DNA from: Rhizobium sp.
Lineage (GTDB): Bacteria; Pseudomonadota; Alphaproteobacteria; Rhizobiales; Rhizobiaceae
Direction: 5' to 3'
Assembly (NCBI GenBank): GCA_002796995.1
Contig: PEKW01000008.1
Span: 186,001 to 250,000, forward strand
DNA: 64,000 nucleotides
Below the pieces are notes generated by a model. The model was given only the letters and a program-made list of their open reading frames with translations, was not told the origin of the DNA and made no database searches. Shown here piece after piece: positions 39,408 through 48,700 of the stretch; within the stretch, counting starts at the first letter, position 1, and every line of letters starts with the position of its first letter. Position numbers and translations under genes: made by a program.

Positions 39408-42400
39408 AGCTGCCCAGTCTCGGAATTGCAGGTGGCCTGACCAAGGGCTTCATCACCTCGCCGCTCACGCCGCTTTTTCTCATCACCGCCTTCGCGCTCG
39501 GCCTGCTCGCCCTTCTGACGCTGCCGCGTGAAGAAGAGCCGCAGATTTCCGTGCCGATGGTCGACATCATCGTGCGCGCCGACGGTCTGAAGGCCGAGGA
39601 TGCGGTCAAGCTCGTCACCGAGCCGCTGGAAACCATCATCAAGGGCATCAACGACGTCGAACACGTCTATTCGCAGACTTCCGACGACCAGGTCATGGTC
39701 ACGGCCCGCTTCATCGTCGGCACGTCGGGCGATTCGGCGGTCCTGCGCGTCCACGACAAGATCCGCGCCAATATGGGCTCGATCCCTGTCGGCATTCCCG
39801 AACCGCTGGTGGTCGGCCGCACGATCGACGACGTGGCCATCGTTTCCCTGACGCTTACTCCCTCCGCCGAGAAGGGTTCAGGCGTCGATGCCACGGCGCT
39901 AACCCGTGTTGCCCGCGAGCTGCGGGTCGAGATGGCAAAGATCGACGACGTGGGTTTGAGCTATCTGGTCGGCGAGAACGGCGACGCGATCCGCATCGCT
40001 CCCCAGTCGGAAAAGCTCGCCCTCTACGGCATGACCCTGCAGCAGCTTTCCGCCAAGGTGACGGCCGCCAATCGCTCCTTCTCGACGGGACTGGTGCGCA
40101 ACGACGGCAAGCAGATCGAGCTCGTCGCCGGCGAAACGCTGTCGACGCCGACCGAGATCGGCAACCTGCTGCTGACCACCCGCGACAACCGGCCGGTCTA
40201 TGTCCGCGACGTCGCCGATGTCTCCTTCGTCACCGACACGGTCGAGGCCCGCGCCTCGACGGTTACCCGCGGCGAAAACGGCGAGCTCACCCGCGTGCCT
40301 GCCGTCACCCTCGCACTGGCCAAGCGCGCCGGCGCCAATGCCGTTCTCGTCTCCGAGGAAATCCTGGCCCGCGTCGAGGAACTGAAGGGCAACCTCATTC
40401 CCGACAGCATGGACGTCGAGGTGACGCGCAATTACGGCGAGACCGCCAACGAGAAGGCCAACGAACTGCTCTTCCACCTCGGCCTGGCCACGCTGTCGAT
40501 CATCGCCCTCGTCTGGGTCGCCATCGGCCGCCGCGAGGCCCTCGTCGTCGCGATCGTCATTCCGATGACCATCCTGCTGACGCTGTTTGCCGCCAACCTC
40601 ATGGGCTATACGCTGAACCGCGTCTCGCTGTTCGCGCTGATCTTCTCGATCGGTATTCTCGTCGACGACGCCATCGTCGTGATCGAGAACATCGCCCGCC
40701 ACTGGGGTTTCAACGACGGCAAGGACCGCCGCGAGGCGGCGATCGACGCGGTTGCCGAAGTCGGCAACCCGACCATCGTCGCGACGTTGACTGTCGTCGC
40801 GGCTCTGCTGCCGATGATGTTCGTCTCCGGCATGATGGGCCCCTATATGAGCCCGATCCCGGCCAATGCCTCGGCCGCGATGATCTTCTCCTTCTTCGTC
40901 GCCGTGGTCGTGACACCCTGGCTGATGCTGAAGATCGCCGGCAAGGCCACGCTTCATCATGACGATGCCCATGCGTCCGGCGGCATTCTCGGCGCTGGTT
41001 ACGCGCGCGTCGCCGGCCCCATCCTGGCCACCAAGAAGAACAGCTGGATATTCCTGCTGCTGGTCGGCGCCGCAACGCTCGGCTCGCTGGCGCTGTTCTA
41101 CACCAAGGACGTCACCGTCAAGCTGCTGCCCTTCGACAACAAGTCGGAGCTGCAGGTGACGATCGACCTGCCCGAGGGCTCTTCGGTCGAGGCCACCGAT
41201 GCGGTTGCCCAGGCCGTTGCAAGGGTAACGCTCGACACCCCGGAAGTGCTGAGCGTCCAGACTCATGCGGCGACCGCGGCCCCGTTCAACTTCAACGGTC
41301 TGGTGCGCCACGCCTACATGCGCTCGAAACCCGACATGGGCGACGTGCAGATCAACCTCACGCCTAAATCAGAGCGTGACCGCTCGAGTCACGAGATCGC
41401 GCTCGATCTGCGCCAGAGACTGCTCGCCGAGGTGAAGGTTCCGGAAGGCACGTCGCTGAAGGTCGTCGAACCGCCGCCGGGTCCGCCGGTCATGGCGACG
41501 CTGCTCGCCGAAATCTACGGCCCGGATGCCGCGACCCGTCGCGCCACCGCGGAAAAGGTCAAGGCCGCCTTCAAGTCGGTCCCCTTCATCGTTGATGTCG
41601 ACGACAGCTACGGCCAGCCGGCCAGCCGTCTTCGCGCCACCATCTCCGGCGACGATCTCGACTTCTTCGGCGTCTCCGAAAGCGACGTGTTCGACACCCT
41701 GTCGATCCTTAACGGCTCCACGACACTCGGCTATTCGCACCGCGGCGACGGCCGCGCGCCGATCCCGATCGTCATCAGCCGGCCGAAGGGCGCCAAGGTC
41801 TTCGACGAGACGTTCCTGTCGACGCCGATCCCCGCCAACCTGCTCCCGGGCTCGCGCTCGGTGGTCGAGCTGGGCGACGTCATCCGCGTCAGGGAAGAAC
41901 AGGCCTCGTTCCCGATTTTCCGCCACAACGGCCGTTACGCCGAGATGGTGACGGCAGAGCTTGCCGGCGACTACGAAGCCCCCCTCTACGGCATGCTCGC
42001 CGTGCAGGACGCGCTCGACAGCCAGGACTGGACCGGGCTGACCAAGCCCGAGATCGCCCTGCATGGCCAGCCGATGGACCAGAACAAGTCCGTGCTTCTG
42101 TGGGATGGCGAATGGGAGGTGACCTGGGTCACCTTCCGCGACATGGGCGCCGCCTTCATGGTCGCCCTGCTCGGGATCTATATCCTGGTCGTCGCTCAAT
42201 TCGGCTCGTTCAAGGTGCCGCTCGTCATCCTGACGCCGATCCCGCTGACCTTCATCGGCATTCTCGGCGGCCACTGGCTGTTCGATGCGCCGTTCACCGC
42301 AACCTCGATGATCGGCTTCATCGCCCTGGCGGGCATCATCGTGCGCAACTCGATCCTGCTGGTGGATTTCATCCGCCACGCGAAGACGCCGGATCGCGAC

Positions 42401-42604
42401 TTGACCGACGTGCTGATCGAGGCTGGCTCGATCCGCTTCAAGCCGATCCTGCTCACCGCCCTTGCGGCGATGATCGGCGCGGCGGTGATCCTCACCGACC
42501 CGATCTTCCAGGGCCTGGCGATCTCGCTGCTGTTCGGGCTTGCCTCGTCCACCCTTCTGACCGTCCTCGTCATCCCGGCAATCTACCGGGTGCTGAGGAC
42601 CTGA
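39404..42604 (+). CDS. RND family efflux permease
   Basis: 1066 residues: TM1, a large periplasmic loop, TM2-6, a second loop and TM7-12. TM4 carries the proton-relay pair in ILVDDAIVVIENIARHWG; the C-terminal part has GFIALAGIIVRNSILLVDFI. The AcrB/MexB-like hydrophobe exporter subfamily is likely; loop sequences lack the metal-binding residues of heavy-metal (CusA-type) pumps as far as can be judged. Co-expressed with the adaptor and the DUF2892 protein. The link of a DUF2892 gene and a BigR-like dyad to an RND pump is unusual, see findings. Confidence 0.93.
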   Translation: MKLPSLGIAGGLTKGFITSPLTPLFLITAFALGLLALLTLPREEEPQISVPMVDIIVRADGLKAEDAVKLVTEPLETIIKGINDVEHVYSQTSDDQVMVTARFIVGTSGDSAVLRVHDKIRANMGSIPVGIPEPLVVGRTIDDVAIVSLTLTPSAEKGSGVDATALTRVARELRVEMAKIDDVGLSYLVGENGDAIRIAPQSEKLALYGMTLQQLSAKVTAANRSFSTGLVRNDGKQIELVAGETLSTPTEIGNLLLTTRDNRPVYVRDVADVSFVTDTVEARASTVTRGENGELTRVPAVTLALAKRAGANAVLVSEEILARVEELKGNLIPDSMDVEVTRNYGETANEKANELLFHLGLATLSIIALVWVAIGRREALVVAIVIPMTILLTLFAANLMGYTLNRVSLFALIFSIGILVDDAIVVIENIARHWGFNDGKDRREAAIDAVAEVGNPTIVATLTVVAALLPMMFVSGMMGPYMSPIPANASAAMIFSFFVAVVVTPWLMLKIAGKATLHHDDAHASGGILGAGYARVAGPILATKKNSWIFLLLVGAATLGSLALFYTKDVTVKLLPFDNKSELQVTIDLPEGSSVEATDAVAQAVARVTLDTPEVLSVQTHAATAAPFNFNGLVRHAYMRSKPDMGDVQINLTPKSERDRSSHEIALDLRQRLLAEVKVPEGTSLKVVEPPPGPPVMATLLAEIYGPDAATRRATAEKVKAAFKSVPFIVDVDDSYGQPASRLRATISGDDLDFFGVSESDVFDTLSILNGSTTLGYSHRGDGRAPIPIVISRPKGAKVFDETFLSTPIPANLLPGSRSVVELGDVIRVREEQASFPIFRHNGRYAEMVTAELAGDYEAPLYGMLAVQDALDSQDWTGLTKPEIALHGQPMDQNKSVLLWDGEWEVTWVTFRDMGAAFMVALLGIYILVVAQFGSFKVPLVILTPIPLTFIGILGGHWLFDAPFTATSMIGFIALAGIIVRNSILLVDFIRHAKTPDRDLTDVLIEAGSIRFKPILLTALAAMIGAAVILTDPIFQGLAISLLFGLASSTLLTVLVIPAIYRVLRT

Positions 42605-42622
42605 AGGAACGGCACCAGACTA

Positions 42623-42668
42623 TAACGACGAAGGCCCGGGAACGCAGGTTCCCGGGCCTTCGTCGTTA
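42623..42668. terminator. Bidirectional terminator with 21-base perfect arms
   Basis: Perfect complementary arms at 42623-42643 and 42648-42668 around a 4-base loop (GCAG); core AAGGCCCGGGAAC. Lies between converging RND and capsule transport genes. No long T-run, but the stem is unusually stable. Confidence 0.75.
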
Positions 42669-42691
42669 CGTTGTCTTGCGGATCGGTGCGA

Positions 42692-43990
42692 TTACGCCCG
42701 GTCGCGGATGTTATAGTAGATGAGCGTCCCCATACCCCAGACGAACAGACCGCCGAGCAGGACGAGGAAGGCGCTGAGCAGGCGGCTCGGATACTGCGCC
42801 ATCTGCGATAGCGTCGGCTGAATGAAGACCGCCAGGTAACGCTGCTTGCTGGTCGCATCCATACGAGCCTTTTCCAGCGAGGCAAGCGCCGCCGCATAGG
42901 CACGTTCGCCAAATTCGCGTTCCAGTTCCAGCTTCTCGTAGAGCTGGAGCCGTCCGGACACGTCGGAACCCGTGAGGTCCTGGGTCGTGCGCGCCGTTTT
43001 GGTGCCGGCCATGCCGCTGCCGAGCCGCTGCTTCTCAGCCTCGATGCGCGATTCCAAAGCGGCGATCTGTGTCTTGATGACGCGGATCCGCGGCGTGTCT
43101 TCCGCCATTTGGGAGCGGGCGACCTCAAGATCGGCATTCAGCTTTGCCAGTTCCCGCTCCATGCCGGCGACAAGCTGGACAGCCAGTTTTGCGCCTTCGA
43201 CCGGATCGACATCCTGCGACACATCGCGGAATTCGCGCAGCGCCATGCGAGCATCGGTCAGGCGCTTTTCGGCGATGCCGATTTCCTCGCGGGCAAGCCG
43301 AAGCGTTTCGTCATGGGCCTTGTCCGACAGCTCGTTGATCAGTTGTTCGGACTTCGCCAGAATGTAGTTTGCGATCTCCTGCGCCTTCTTCGGATCGAAT
43401 GCCTTGACCTGAAGCTGGAGAATGCCGGAGGTATGGTCGAAATTGATCGTGACCATCTGTCTCCAGTAATTCACCTTGTCCTCGATCGGCTCACCGGCCG
43501 CGAGACCAAAATAGTAGTCACCGCCGCGCGGCGCATAGACGCTGTCGAGGTCGAACTTGGCGTCGACGTCCTCCAGCATCCGCTCACTCAGCAGGTAGTC
43601 GATCAGGATGTAGGAATCCGCCACGGTGCTGGTTGCCGTACTCTGGCTAAACACACCCAGAATATCGGAGGCACCGACAGAAGAGCTGATGCTTCTGACG
43701 GCAAAGGAGGACGAACTGTGATACTGGTCCTGGGCCACGAAGGCGAGATAAAGCGACGCCAGAGTGCTGGGAATGGCCACCAGTGCGATGAAGCCGGCAA
43801 TCATGATCAGATGCCGGATCTTCAGAAGAGGCGACAGCTTCCTCTTCCGCACTTCTTTCGCGGTCTTCCGGCTTTCGTCGAGCAAGCCTTCCAGAATCCG
43901 AACGTTCGGATGCTGCTTCACTTTGGCGGGTGCGTCATCCAGCTTGGGCGGCGTGATCTTCGAACCCGCCGCGTTGTCGGGATTTGCCAT
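42692..43990 (-). CDS. Capsule polysaccharide export inner-membrane protein, KpsE/RkpR-like
   Basis: 432 residues: cytoplasmic N-terminus, membrane segment near 60-82, a long periplasmic region with coiled-coil (residues ~215-330, e.g. EIGIAEKRLTDARMALREFRD), and a second membrane segment near 402-424. This is the KpsE/BexC/CtrB layout of the polysaccharide co-polymerase/adaptor family that connects the KpsMT ABC exporter to the outer-membrane Wza-like channel. In Sinorhizobium the equivalent is RkpR. Last gene of the kpsM-kpsT-kpsE operon here (4 bases after kpsT). Confidence 0.9.
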   Translation of the reverse strand: MANPDNAAGSKITPPKLDDAPAKVKQHPNVRILEGLLDESRKTAKEVRKRKLSPLLKIRHLIMIAGFIALVAIPSTLASLYLAFVAQDQYHSSSSFAVRSISSSVGASDILGVFSQSTATSTVADSYILIDYLLSERMLEDVDAKFDLDSVYAPRGGDYYFGLAAGEPIEDKVNYWRQMVTINFDHTSGILQLQVKAFDPKKAQEIANYILAKSEQLINELSDKAHDETLRLAREEIGIAEKRLTDARMALREFRDVSQDVDPVEGAKLAVQLVAGMERELAKLNADLEVARSQMAEDTPRIRVIKTQIAALESRIEAEKQRLGSGMAGTKTARTTQDLTGSDVSGRLQLYEKLELEREFGERAYAAALASLEKARMDATSKQRYLAVFIQPTLSQMAQYPSRLLSAFLVLLGGLFVWGMGTLIYYNIRDRA

Positions 43991-43994
43991 ATCG

Positions 43995-44654
43995 TCAGCT
44001 ATCCTTCATGTTCTTGTCGTGGGCGATGATTGCGTCCTCGACATCGTCGAAATAGGTCAGTTTGCCTTTTTCCAGCACAATCCCGCTATCGCAATATTCT
44101 CTGATTGTCGACGTGCTGTGCGAAACCATGATCACGTCGGAATCGGAGAGGCGGGTCTTGAAGACCTCATGGCACTTCTTTTTGAAATTTGCATCGCCGA
44201 CCGCTGTAATTTCGTCAACGAGATAGTAGTCGAAATTCACACCCATGCTCAAGCCGAAGGCCAGGCGCGCCTTCATGCCGGAGGAATAGGTTCCGACGGG
44301 GGCGCGGAAGAATGCGCCGAGTTCGGCAAAATCTGCCACGTAGTCGATCAGCTTCTCGGAATCCACGCCATACACACGGGCGACGAAGCGCACATTCTGC
44401 TCCCCCGTGAGATTCGGCTGGAAACTGCCCTGGAACCCGAGCGGCCAGGAGATGTGTCCTTCGCGCACGATACGTCCGCTGTCGAGCCTGATGGTGCCGG
44501 CAAAGAGACGCAGCAGGGTGGACTTGCCCGCGCCGTTGCGCCCGAGCAGCCCCACGCTGCGGCCACGTCTCAGCGCCAGCGACACACCATCAAGGATCGG
44601 CTTCTTGGTGCCGCGGGCATAGACGAATTTCGAAGCTTGTTCTAACCGGATCAT
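43995..44654 (-). CDS. Capsule ABC exporter ATPase, KpsT/RkpS-like
   Basis: 219 residues from ATG at 44654. Walker A GLLGRNGAGKSTLLRLFAG, signature TYSSGMKARLAFGLSMG (the SSGM form is diagnostic for KpsT/Wzt type exporters), Walker B YYLVDEITAVGD, H-loop MVSHSTSTI. Start codon overlaps the stop of the permease gene (ATGA). Powers export of the capsule polysaccharide across the inner membrane. Confidence 0.94.
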   Translation of the reverse strand: MIRLEQASKFVYARGTKKPILDGVSLALRRGRSVGLLGRNGAGKSTLLRLFAGTIRLDSGRIVREGHISWPLGFQGSFQPNLTGEQNVRFVARVYGVDSEKLIDYVADFAELGAFFRAPVGTYSSGMKARLAFGLSMGVNFDYYLVDEITAVGDANFKKKCHEVFKTRLSDSDVIMVSHSTSTIREYCDSGIVLEKGKLTYFDDVEDAIIAHDKNMKDS

Positions 44655-45418
44655 TCGTTGCGCAGCGTCCTGGTGGAAAAGGTGAAAAGCAGCATGCCTA
44701 CCATCAGCATCGTGAATACCCACCCATACAGATAGTCGATGTCCAGCACGGCGGCGCGATACTCGGGATAGAAACCCTTGCGGAACAACATCATCGCGTG
44801 GACAAGGGGATTATAAAGCAAGATGTCCCGAAACGGATGAGGAAGCGCATCCGGCAGAAAGAACACACCCGACAGCATGAAAAGAGGCCGGTTCACGATC
44901 TGGAAAATCTTCTCATAGATCGGATAGCGCAAGAACAATACCGTATTGGACAGGCTGATGCCGAAAGCCAACAGTCCGGCGGCGATGGCAGCTTCGATAA
45001 TATCAGACCAATTCAGGTTTAATGGCATGCGCAGGGTGAGACCGATCGTCCCCAGGACCATGAACGCGACGAAGGTCGTCGTGCCGATCTGGAGGAGGAA
45101 GCGTGCGACCAATGTATCGATCGGAGCCACATTTGGATAGCTCAGCAGCGTCTTGTTGGCCTTCAGCGCATCATTAACATAGCCCGAAGTCGCCTGATAA
45201 AACTGAAAGCCGATGTAACCTGTTGCGAAAAACAGGGGAAAGCTGGTTCCCAGCGGCGGCAGATGGGCGATGGCCTGGAAGATGAACGTCAGCAACAGGA
45301 CGTGGGCGGCCGGATCGAGCAGAGCCCAGATGTAACCGCCCGGCTTGTTGCCGAAGCGGGTCGACATTTCGCGGATCAGGAGCGCCGAGACAATGCGGGT
45401 GTGCGTTACGAAATACAT
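44651..45418 (-). CDS. Capsule ABC exporter permease, KpsM/RkpT-like
   Basis: 255 residues with six hydrophobic segments; ABC-2 type membrane domain like KpsM/Wzm. The C-terminal YNPLVHAMMLFRKGFYPEYRAAVLDIDYLYGWVF is typical of KpsM. Forms the channel through which lipid-linked polysaccharide moves. Overlaps the downstream ATPase gene; first gene of the operon. A GAGAG ribosome site precedes the ATG. Confidence 0.93.
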   Translation of the reverse strand: MYFVTHTRIVSALLIREMSTRFGNKPGGYIWALLDPAAHVLLLTFIFQAIAHLPPLGTSFPLFFATGYIGFQFYQATSGYVNDALKANKTLLSYPNVAPIDTLVARFLLQIGTTTFVAFMVLGTIGLTLRMPLNLNWSDIIEAAIAAGLLAFGISLSNTVLFLRYPIYEKIFQIVNRPLFMLSGVFFLPDALPHPFRDILLYNPLVHAMMLFRKGFYPEYRAAVLDIDYLYGWVFTMLMVGMLLFTFSTRTLRNE

Positions 45419-45767
45419 AGCTCTCAGTCTGTCCTCGCCAACGCCTTTATGTTTCCTGGCCGCATGCCTGCGTCGCGCGTTATTAGCATGAATTATATTT
45501 TTATGGCAAAAAGAGGTTGTCGGCTGTCATTGCACACCCTCTTCCTCTATGTGGACAGGATCGAATTCCACCGAGGCGTCATTTCTGGGACTTGGGCATG
45601 TCCGCAAAGGAAGTGCCCCCGCAAGACGTTGCAATGCCGACTCTCGATCAGGTGGGGAATTGACGGTGCACAATCGCTTGTCTAATGCCTATCCTAGGTT
45701 TGGATCCCCATGGTGAAGCGCCGAGGTTGTCGTGCCGCAATCCAATGAAACTCTGCGATAGAAGTAT
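45419..45767. promoter_or_regulatory. Divergent promoter region between capsule export and rkpA operons
   Basis: 349 bases with no supported gene. An A/T-rich tract at 45480-45520 (TTATTAGCATGAATTATATT) stands out and could carry promoters for both directions. Short open frames here show no family resemblance. Coordinated control of lipid synthesis and export would run through this region. Confidence 0.5.
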
Positions 45768-48700
45768 ATGACAGTAGAAGTAATCGGGCGTGCATGCGCC
45801 GCACCTGGGGCTAGATCGCCTGAAGCGCTGTTCGAGATGATGCGTGCGGGAATCTGCGCCGTCACTCACATTCCGAGCGAGCGCTGGGACCGTGCGCGCT
45901 TCTGGCACCCGGAAATGGGCGTGGCTGGTAAGTATTATACCGATGCCGCAGGCGTACTCGAGGACATCCATGCCTTCGACCCTGCCCTGTTCGGCATTTC
46001 CCGGCGTGAAGCGACCTTCATGGATCCGCAGCAGCGCCTTCTCCTGGAACTGACCTGGCGGGCTCTCGAAGACGCCAATCTTCCGATTGCCAGTCTGCAG
46101 GACGAGCGCGTCGCCGTCTATGTCGGCGCATCCAGCCTCGATCACGCCAATCTGTCTGTCGAGGATCCCGCTGCGCCCGGTCCTTACTTCATGACCGGCA
46201 ATACGCTTTCGATCGTCTCCAACCGCATTTCCCACGTCTTCGGCCTCAAGGGTCCGAGTCTCACGGTCGACACCGCCTGTTCGTCCTCGCTGGTCGCCCT
46301 CGACCATGCCGTGCGTGCCATCAATTCCGGACTGGTCGACACCGCGATCGTCGGTGGCGTCAACATGCTCGTCCATCCGCTGCCCTTCGTCGGCTTCGCC
46401 CAGGCCCGCATGCTGTCGCCCGACGGTCTCTGCAAGGCCTATGACAATGACGGGGTCGGCTATGTGCGCGCCGAAGGCGGCGCCGTGCTCGTTCTCCGCT
46501 CTTCCGAGCGCGTCGCCCGCGAGGGCGATCGCAGCCGCGCGACGATCGTCGCATCGGGCATCAACGCCGCCGGCCGGACCAACGGCATTTCGCTGCCTTC
46601 GCGCGAGGCGCAGGCGGAGCTGCTGATGTCGATCTATTCCGACGACATCGATCCCCGCGACGTCGCCTTCGTCGAGGGACACGGCACCGGCACCAAGGTC
46701 GGCGACCCGGCCGAGGTGTGGTCGCTTGGCCAGGTCATCGGCATGCGCCGGGAAGAACCGGTGTGGATCGGTTCGATCAAGACCAATATCGGCCACACCG
46801 AACCGGCTTCCGGCCTGCTCGGCGTAATCAAGGCCATGCTCGCGCTGGAACACGACTATCTGCCGGCATCGCTGCATTTCGATACCCCGAATGAGGACAT
46901 CGATTTCCAGGGCCTCAACGTGCGTGTCGCCAATGAGCCGGTGGTGCTGGCGAAGAGCGATCGGCCGCGGCTGGCCGGCATCAATTCCTTCGGCTTCGGC
47001 GGCGCCAATGCGCATGTCGTGATCGCCGATCCGCAGGCTGCCGTCGCGACCGACGCGTCGGAGCAGGCCGCGGACGCATCGCCGCGACTTCTGATGGTCA
47101 GCGCGCACACCGCCGACAGCCTCAAGGGTCTTCTCGCAGCCTATCGCGACCGCCTCGCTTCGGCCGAAAGCGAAGAGGAAGCCGCCGCCATCGTCGCCGC
47201 TGCGAGCGCCAATCGCTCGGCGCTGCGCCATCGTTTCGTCGTCACTGCGGAACGCGCGCAGGCCATCGAAGCGATCGACGCGCATCTTGCCGGCACCGAA
47301 TCTCTCGCCGAGACCGGCGAAGCGCTGTCGCGCGACCCGAAGGTCGCCCTGGTGTTTTCCGGCAACGGCGCACAGTGGGCCGGCATGGGTCTTGAAGCGC
47401 TGCGCCACAATGCCTCCTTTCGCAACGCCTTCGAGCGGATTTCCGAACTTTTCTCGCGCCAGTCTCCCATCGATCTCAAGGCGTCGCTGAGCGATCCCGA
47501 ACTGGAGAGCAAGCTCAGCGACACCAAGCTTGCACAGCCGCTTCTCTTCGCCATCCAGGCCGCCTTGACGGATGCCATGGTGGAGATGGGCCTTCGCCCG
47601 ACCGCGAGCTTCGGCCATTCTGTCGGTGAAGTGGCCGCCGCCTATGCGGCCGGTGCCCTGTCGCTCGAGGATGCGGTGACCGTCATCGCCAAGCGCTCGC
47701 TGCACCAGGACGTGCTGGCCGGCGAGGGAACCATGGCCGCCGTCAAGCTCGGCGAGCAGGCCGCCGTGGAGCTGATCCGTTCGCTAGGCCTGGAAGACCT
47801 CGAGGTCGCGGCGATCAACGCGCCCAATTCGGTGACGATCTCCGGCTCCTACGAGAACATCAAGCTGCTGCGCGAGCGTGCCCGCAAGCGCAAGGTCGCG
47901 GTCCAGCCGCTCGACATCAACTATCCCTTCCATCACCCGCTGATCGACCGCTCGCGGGATGCCTTCCTCGCCGACATGCCGCCGATCGCGCCGCGTCGCG
48001 GCGACACGGCGTTCATCTCGACCGTCACCGGCACCGCGATCACCGGCGAAGCCCTGACGCCGGAATACTGGTGGCGCAATGTCCGCCAGCCGGTCAAGTT
48101 CCAGCAGGCCGCCGAAGAGGCGATGGCGCTGGGCTGCAACGTCTTCATCGAGGTGACGCCGCGCGCCATCCTCGGCGGCTACCTTTCGGACATTGCCAAG
48201 CAGCGTTCGGCCTCGATCAATTTCGTCGGCACACTGTCGCGCGACGACGGGCATCTGGACAGCGACCCGATCCTCCAGGCCATGGCACGCGCCATCGCCT
48301 GCGGCGCGGCCGTCGACCGGGCCAAGGTGTTCGGCAAGCGCAATGCTTTCGTTTCCCTGCCGGAACTGCCCTTCGAGAGGATCGACCTGCAGCCGGATCG
48401 CACCAGCGACCGCGCCGACATCTACGGCCGTGACAGCGAAGTCGGCTACACGCTCGTCGGCTGGCGCATCGACCCCAACGGCGCCACCTGGAAAAACCAT
48501 ATCGACGCCCATCTCTTCCCGGACCTGGCCGAGCATGTCGTCGACGGACGCTCGATCCTGCCGGGCAGCGGCTTCATCGAGATCGCGGTCTCGGCGGCCA
48601 GCCAGCTGTATGGCCAGCCACGCGTCGAGATCACCAATCTCGAAATCGTTCGCCCTCTCGAGCTCAGCGAAAACCGCTTGATCGAGCTTTCCACCCTGAT

